Part shown: in pieces, positions 59,331-64,000 of the stretch
Layout: each line of letters starts with the position of its first letter
How positions within the stretch are numbered: position 1 is the stretch's first letter
Notes under the pieces: generated by a model
Databases searched by the model: none
What the model saw: only the letters and a program-made list of their open reading frames with translations
Told to the model about the DNA's origin: nothing
Made by a program: the position numbers and the translations under genes
Assembly (NCBI GenBank): GCA_023053685.1
Contig: JALIGW010000001.1
Location: 48,713,859 to 48,777,858, forward strand
Length of the DNA: 64,000 bases
From: Diadophis punctatus similis
Taxonomy: Eukaryota; Chordata; Lepidosauria; Squamata; Dipsadidae
Reading direction: 5' to 3'

Positions 59331-61464
59331 AGTTGGCGTCATTTTTTGGTAATCAAATTTATTTGCAGATATTCTCCAGAATTCTCTTACCAACCTGATA
59401 AATAACTAGTAATAAGTAAAAAGCTGCAATGTAGGGATGGAAAATATTTACCCCCATACTTAAAACCAACTTCCAGGGGTGGTAATGGGGTATAAAGATA
59501 CTTGGAGTAAACATGTCTATCATTGACAAAAAATATAAAATAATAATAATTAAAATGTAATAAATAAAAAGAAACAAAGCCTCGAAGGGCAGATTTGAGG
59601 GAGCAGTGAGTCTTTTTCTGCCGTCAGTTTTCTATTTTTCTAGATTAAATTCCAGTCAGCATGAATTTGCCAGAGCAGTTGGAATGTAGAAACATGTGGA
59701 GGCCCACAGTTGCCCAGCCTCTTCTTTAGAATTTACAGGAACTAAGCAAATAAGCAGTTCCCTTACATCAATCTTATCAATGCCTTTCAGTATTGTCTGT
59801 TCCAGCACTCCCTAACCATTGGCCTTTCAGATATAATACATATCAGTTCCCATAATTGTCTGCCAGGCTAGAATTAGGATATGATCCAGTACATGTATAA
59901 GTCACTAGATTGGGGAAGGTGTATTTCAACTGTCAGAAAGTCCTCAAGGTCTTAATGGAGCTCTTCCCCTTACCTACTGCTTGATTTCTTTAAATGGAAG
60001 GTTATGGAGATAAAACAATGGTCCTTGAAGCATATCTTCACTGTGGGATTATTGTCTCTCCCCAGTCAGTTTAATCGTTCTGGTTGTCTAAAGACTGATG
60101 TCTATGAACTGATCTTATGCTTACTTCAGTCTCAACAAAGCTTATAGATATGAAGTGTCCTTGTATATTATAGCATCAGGGTTTTGTTTTGTTTTTAGCA
60201 ATCAGTATTCTACTGAACTTTTGCTACCACTGATTTCAATGGAAGTGTAATTCTTCTGGCTAGTCTATGCTGAACTTGGGTGGTGTTTCCAGAAGAGGAA
60301 GTTTCCAAGGGAGGCTTCAAGAAAGTTTACAAGAATGAATAAAGGTTTTTTCTGCAATTGGGGAATAAGGTAGAAGAGATAGATAAGCTGTTGAATCTCT
60401 TTTGACTATATTTTTGGGGTGGGAGGAAGGTACAATTTGTAGAGGACAAGATTGTAACAGATAAAACAGTAGAAAATGTTTATTATTGATTAATCTCTGT
60501 CTCAGAACTTACATTTTTATCAGGCCTCAATCCTATGAGATTAAAAAGATTTCATAATAAATACCTCTGAGCACGTGCAAAATAACTTGGTATGTTTCCC
60601 ATGAGCTATGGAAATTCAGATTCTAATATAGCTTTCCTTATCAATCTAATGTAAAATATATGTTGAAAATCAGGATTAGGATTATGATAGAAGCTTCCTT
60701 TTCATCCCAAAACAGGACAATTCTGAATAGAAGGTGAGATGAAGTTTGCGCTCGCATCAAGACAAATATTTCATGTGATAAATGCTAAAAGAAACTAAAT
60801 CCTGACACTAAATTCCTCCGTGAATATAACATTGTGTATAAGTTCTTTCATGTCAGGAATGTTGTCCCACCAGCCAGGCGAGACCTCCTTGCAAGCCAAG
60901 CTGTGCAAGTCTTAGTGTTATTTACAGGGTCTTTCAGATCCTTGAAGAAAGGAACAGTGTCAATGTGGTCTGTTGAATCTTATTCTTTTTAATACAGATT
61001 AATTTGAAATAATAGCTTCACAGTGTTCTGCTCAGCCACACTTATATGTTCTCTGATCCATCAATTGTATAATATGAAGATAGCCATTTTGTTTATTGTT
61101 TAATTCAAAACTAAGTCAACATTGTCCTTTCTTCAAGGTATCCCTTATTTCAAGAGTATAGAATGATGTAAAGAAGCACAGGAAGGGTCAGCAACAGCTT
61201 CGATATCGCCCATCCCTGGCCAACAGTATGAGGAGGCCTATTAGTTTCTTATGACAATCTTAGCCAGTATGGTAAAATGCATATTTCCATTTAAATTATT
61301 TCTAGCCATGCTTCTCTAAAAATTAACATTGGGTGAGTATGAAGGAGAAATAAATGAACTTTTTTGTCCCATGTATTTCTAATTTATCAACGTAGAAGTA
61401 GCTACAAGTGACACCAACTCAGGGATCCTTTTCGTCCATCCACAAATAAGTGTTCTTTAAAATG
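59331..61464. other. Intergenic, nothing recognised
   Basis: No exon of a neighbouring gene (PPP2R5A follows DTL in mammals) and no clear repeat seen. Confidence 0.55.
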
Positions 61465-61548
61465 CTGTACGCCGCCCTGAGTCCTTAGGGGGTAGGGCGG
61501 CATAGAACAATTCCCAAATAAATAAATTAAATAAATAAATAAATAAAG
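61465..61548 (+). repeat. L2-type 3' tail fragment
   Basis: GTACGCCGCCCTGAGTCCTT and GTAGGGCGGCATAGAACAAT followed by (AAAT)n. Confidence 0.8.
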
Positions 61549-61809
61549 CATTGTTTTCTTATCTATGCCAAGGTCATGTCTCTTGTTTAAAAAAAACAAT
61601 AGAAGGTGCTTTGTAGTGCATGAGGGCATGCACATATCAGTCTACCATTCTTTAAAGCAGCCAATTCTTTTACCGGGATCACATGACTGTTACATATGCA
61701 ACCCTGGGAGAAAAAACAAGCTGCTTTAAAGAGTTGTTAACTGCTTCTATGTTAATACTTCATGTTCCAAAGTACTTTTCCATATTATTATTATTATTAT
61801 TATTTACTT

Positions 61810-62035
61810 TGGAAACACATTTGGTGTAGTACTTAAGGTGCTGGGTAGAAACCAGGAGCCTGAGTGCTAATCTCTCCTTAGGTATGAAAGCCCGGGTGAG
61901 GTGACTTTGGACCAGTTACTCACTCTGCCCAATCTACCTCACAAGGTGGTTGTAGGGAAAATAGGAGAAAGGAATATGCATGTTGACCACCTTGAGTTAT
62001 TAATATAATAAATGCAGGATAAAAATAAATACATG
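61810..62035 (+). repeat. Sauria-type SINE, near full length
   Basis: TTTGGTGTAGTACTTAAGG head, GAAAGCCCGGGTGAGGTGAC, CCTCACAAGGTGGTTGTAGG, GACCACCTTGAGTTATTAAT and an AATAAATGCAGGATAAAAAT tail. Confidence 0.88.
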
Positions 62036-64000
62036 ATATAAAATTTAAGGCTTGACTCGCATTTAAAACACTGACCAAACAATCTTAAATTTATAATTGC
62101 TATCCAGAAGAACTTCAAGAGAGCAATACTGAATGAAACTGATATCTTTCTCATTCGTTAGCAACTTTTAAATTATAGGTTGATGGTTGCTGTTCATTCT
62201 GATATTTAAAACAAAGTACAATTACTTATTCTTCAACTTCCTATATAATCTATCAATTATATTGCAGCTCAGGCAATTTTAGCAGTTTACATTTAAGCAA
62301 ATATAGAACAACCTTTTCTAAAGCTAGATTAAATCTGTTGCCATCAAATAAATTGTACAGTAGATTTCAAAGTATTAACATCTCTCAAAAATGTCTATGT
62401 AATGGTACTGGCCTTAAAATTTTGGTCATATTTATTGCATTATAAATTTTTGTAGGATAATTATCTGGCCTATTTTAAAATCAAGACCAGGAAAAGATAT
62501 TTCCAAATACATTAACATTTACACTCAGATAAAAATCCCCAAATAACAGTATTGACAGTCACATTTTTACTATTAATAGAGGCTTTTTGTGTACAATAGT
62601 TTCAAAAAGTTTGTGACAATAAATACTGCTTTCATTTTTGTTTATTACATCATTAAACAATATATTTATATCATATTGGCATGCAAATACAGCAGATTCT
62701 TGCTCCATTGCCATAGTTGCCTATTGGACTCAACCTACAAGCATGGGAAAACTAACCCCAAAAGATTCTGATGACAGTATTAGAAATAATCTGTCAGGCT
62801 ATAAAGAGCAGCCCATAAATACCTACCAGGCCCTATACTATAAAGCTAGCATCTTATGATCAATAGCCTCTGCAAGATCAACAAAACCCTATCTCACTGG
62901 CAATAAATTGCATTTATGGCTGTGAAATATGATTTGGTAGATGAGTAGTCTGCAGCTACAGATAGCAAGGACTTGGCTTTCCCGGAAAAGGCTCAGCGCA
63001 TTGGCAGAATTGGCTTTCTTTCTTCTAAATCCTGTTAATTGCTTTTGTCCTTGGTCACAAACCTTTCTACATGAGGTGAGTCTGGATGAGTCACCATTTT
63101 TCACTGTTCAGGCTCCCCAGAATTAGAATAAAATGAAGACTGAAGGGATGAGGCCATCCTTGCATGACATTTTGATCATGTTGGAAAAATGGCCCATATA
63201 TTTGTCTTGTCTCAAATGAACTCTTCATGAAGTGTTGCCAGAAATAGCCCATGGGGCATTGTAGGCAGGCTGTAAACCATTTCATCTGCAATTGCAGGAA
63301 ATATATATTTTAGTCAGGGAAACACAGCCCTACCCACATAAAGAGGCTTTCCTTTATCTAAGGCCTGTCTTGCTTTCCAATACATTTCCTTTTTGTTGCC
63401 AGGCAACCATATTCTATGTGGTGAGCAAATGTTGTGTAACCTCTCCAGTTCTGCTTTATTAGAAGAATATGCACCTTGGCCAAAAATGGATATTTCCCCC
63501 CCTTTTTGTAGGCAAATGTACTGGAACATAACAAACCCAGAAATTCTTTTTTAAAATAGACCCTAAACATTTTAAACAACTGCTCAATAGAAATTGGTGA
63601 CTGTCAGATTTCTCAGTTGCTTAGTGGCCTTATTTCATGCCCTTATTGTCTTTAAATTTCTGTCAGTCCAAAAGGATACGTTTTTCCTAGAATTTGTGCA
63701 ATTTGTGAAATTAGAATAAATACTTTTAAATATTATATTTGTGTGTTTGGGCTCTACTAATTTTGTGCTTGTAAATATATCTTCCCATTCAGTATTAGAT
63801 GATTGGCATGAAGGAGCAAGTGTTTGTTTTTTTTAAAGAATATGTGGAAGTTCTGCGACAGAGAGGAAATTATTTCATATTAAAATTGTGTTTGTAGAAC
63901 ATGCTGAATTAAACTCAGTTAACAAGTACAAATTCCATCTTTGTAGCTACCATTGTACATAGATTTTAAACCAATGTTTTGATTTACCATATCATATGAA
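62036..64000. other. Intergenic, nothing recognised
   Basis: AT-rich DNA without recognisable exons or repeats. Several 60-75 codon frames look like chance. Confidence 0.55.

Overview
This is a 64-kb window of vertebrate nuclear DNA, almost certainly from a squamate reptile and most likely a snake. The repeats point that way: Sauria-type and other tRNA-derived SINEs, CR1, L2 and L1 LINEs, and LINE 3' tails that run straight into long (AATAG)n/(TTCTA)n microsatellites, a recognised snake-genome feature. The species cannot be named from the sequence alone.

The window holds two conserved single-copy genes arranged head to head, as in other vertebrates. On the minus strand is the 5' half of INTS7 (Integrator complex subunit 7): 11 coding exons between 2051 and 20209, encoding residues 1-488. 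The remaining C-terminal half lies beyond the left edge. On the plus strand is a complete DTL/CDT2 gene, the substrate receptor of the CRL4 ubiquitin ligase that degrades CDT1, p21 and SET8 on PCNA-loaded chromatin: 15 coding exons between 20741 and 54516, encoding 706 residues. All splice phases agree in both genes and no stop or frameshift interrupts either. The 531 bp between the two start codons form a GC-rich bidirectional promoter. It has E2F-type and CCAAT/GC-box motifs near DTL, and ETS and NRF1 motifs nearer INTS7. From about 55.5 kb to the right edge I see intergenic DNA with repeats only.

The introns are full of mobile elements. The most notable is a 3.6-kb L1-type element at 43618-47214 in DTL intron 11. 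It has a 17-bp perfect target-site duplication, a 5' UTR made of diverged repeated modules, one intact 367-codon ORF1, a 3' region with no recognisable ORF2, a G-rich tract and a poly(A) tail. It has the architecture of a 'half-L1' (HAL1-like) non-autonomous retrotransposon. Other highlights are three foldback hAT MITEs with perfect 8-bp target duplications, five further hAT insertions of 0.28-0.57 kb, several TA-flanked MITEs, nested insertions, and a nearly intact L2 reverse-transcriptase segment with a single one-base frameshift. I found no unknown multigene system. The host genes are ordinary and well conserved, so the novelty here lies in the transposons.
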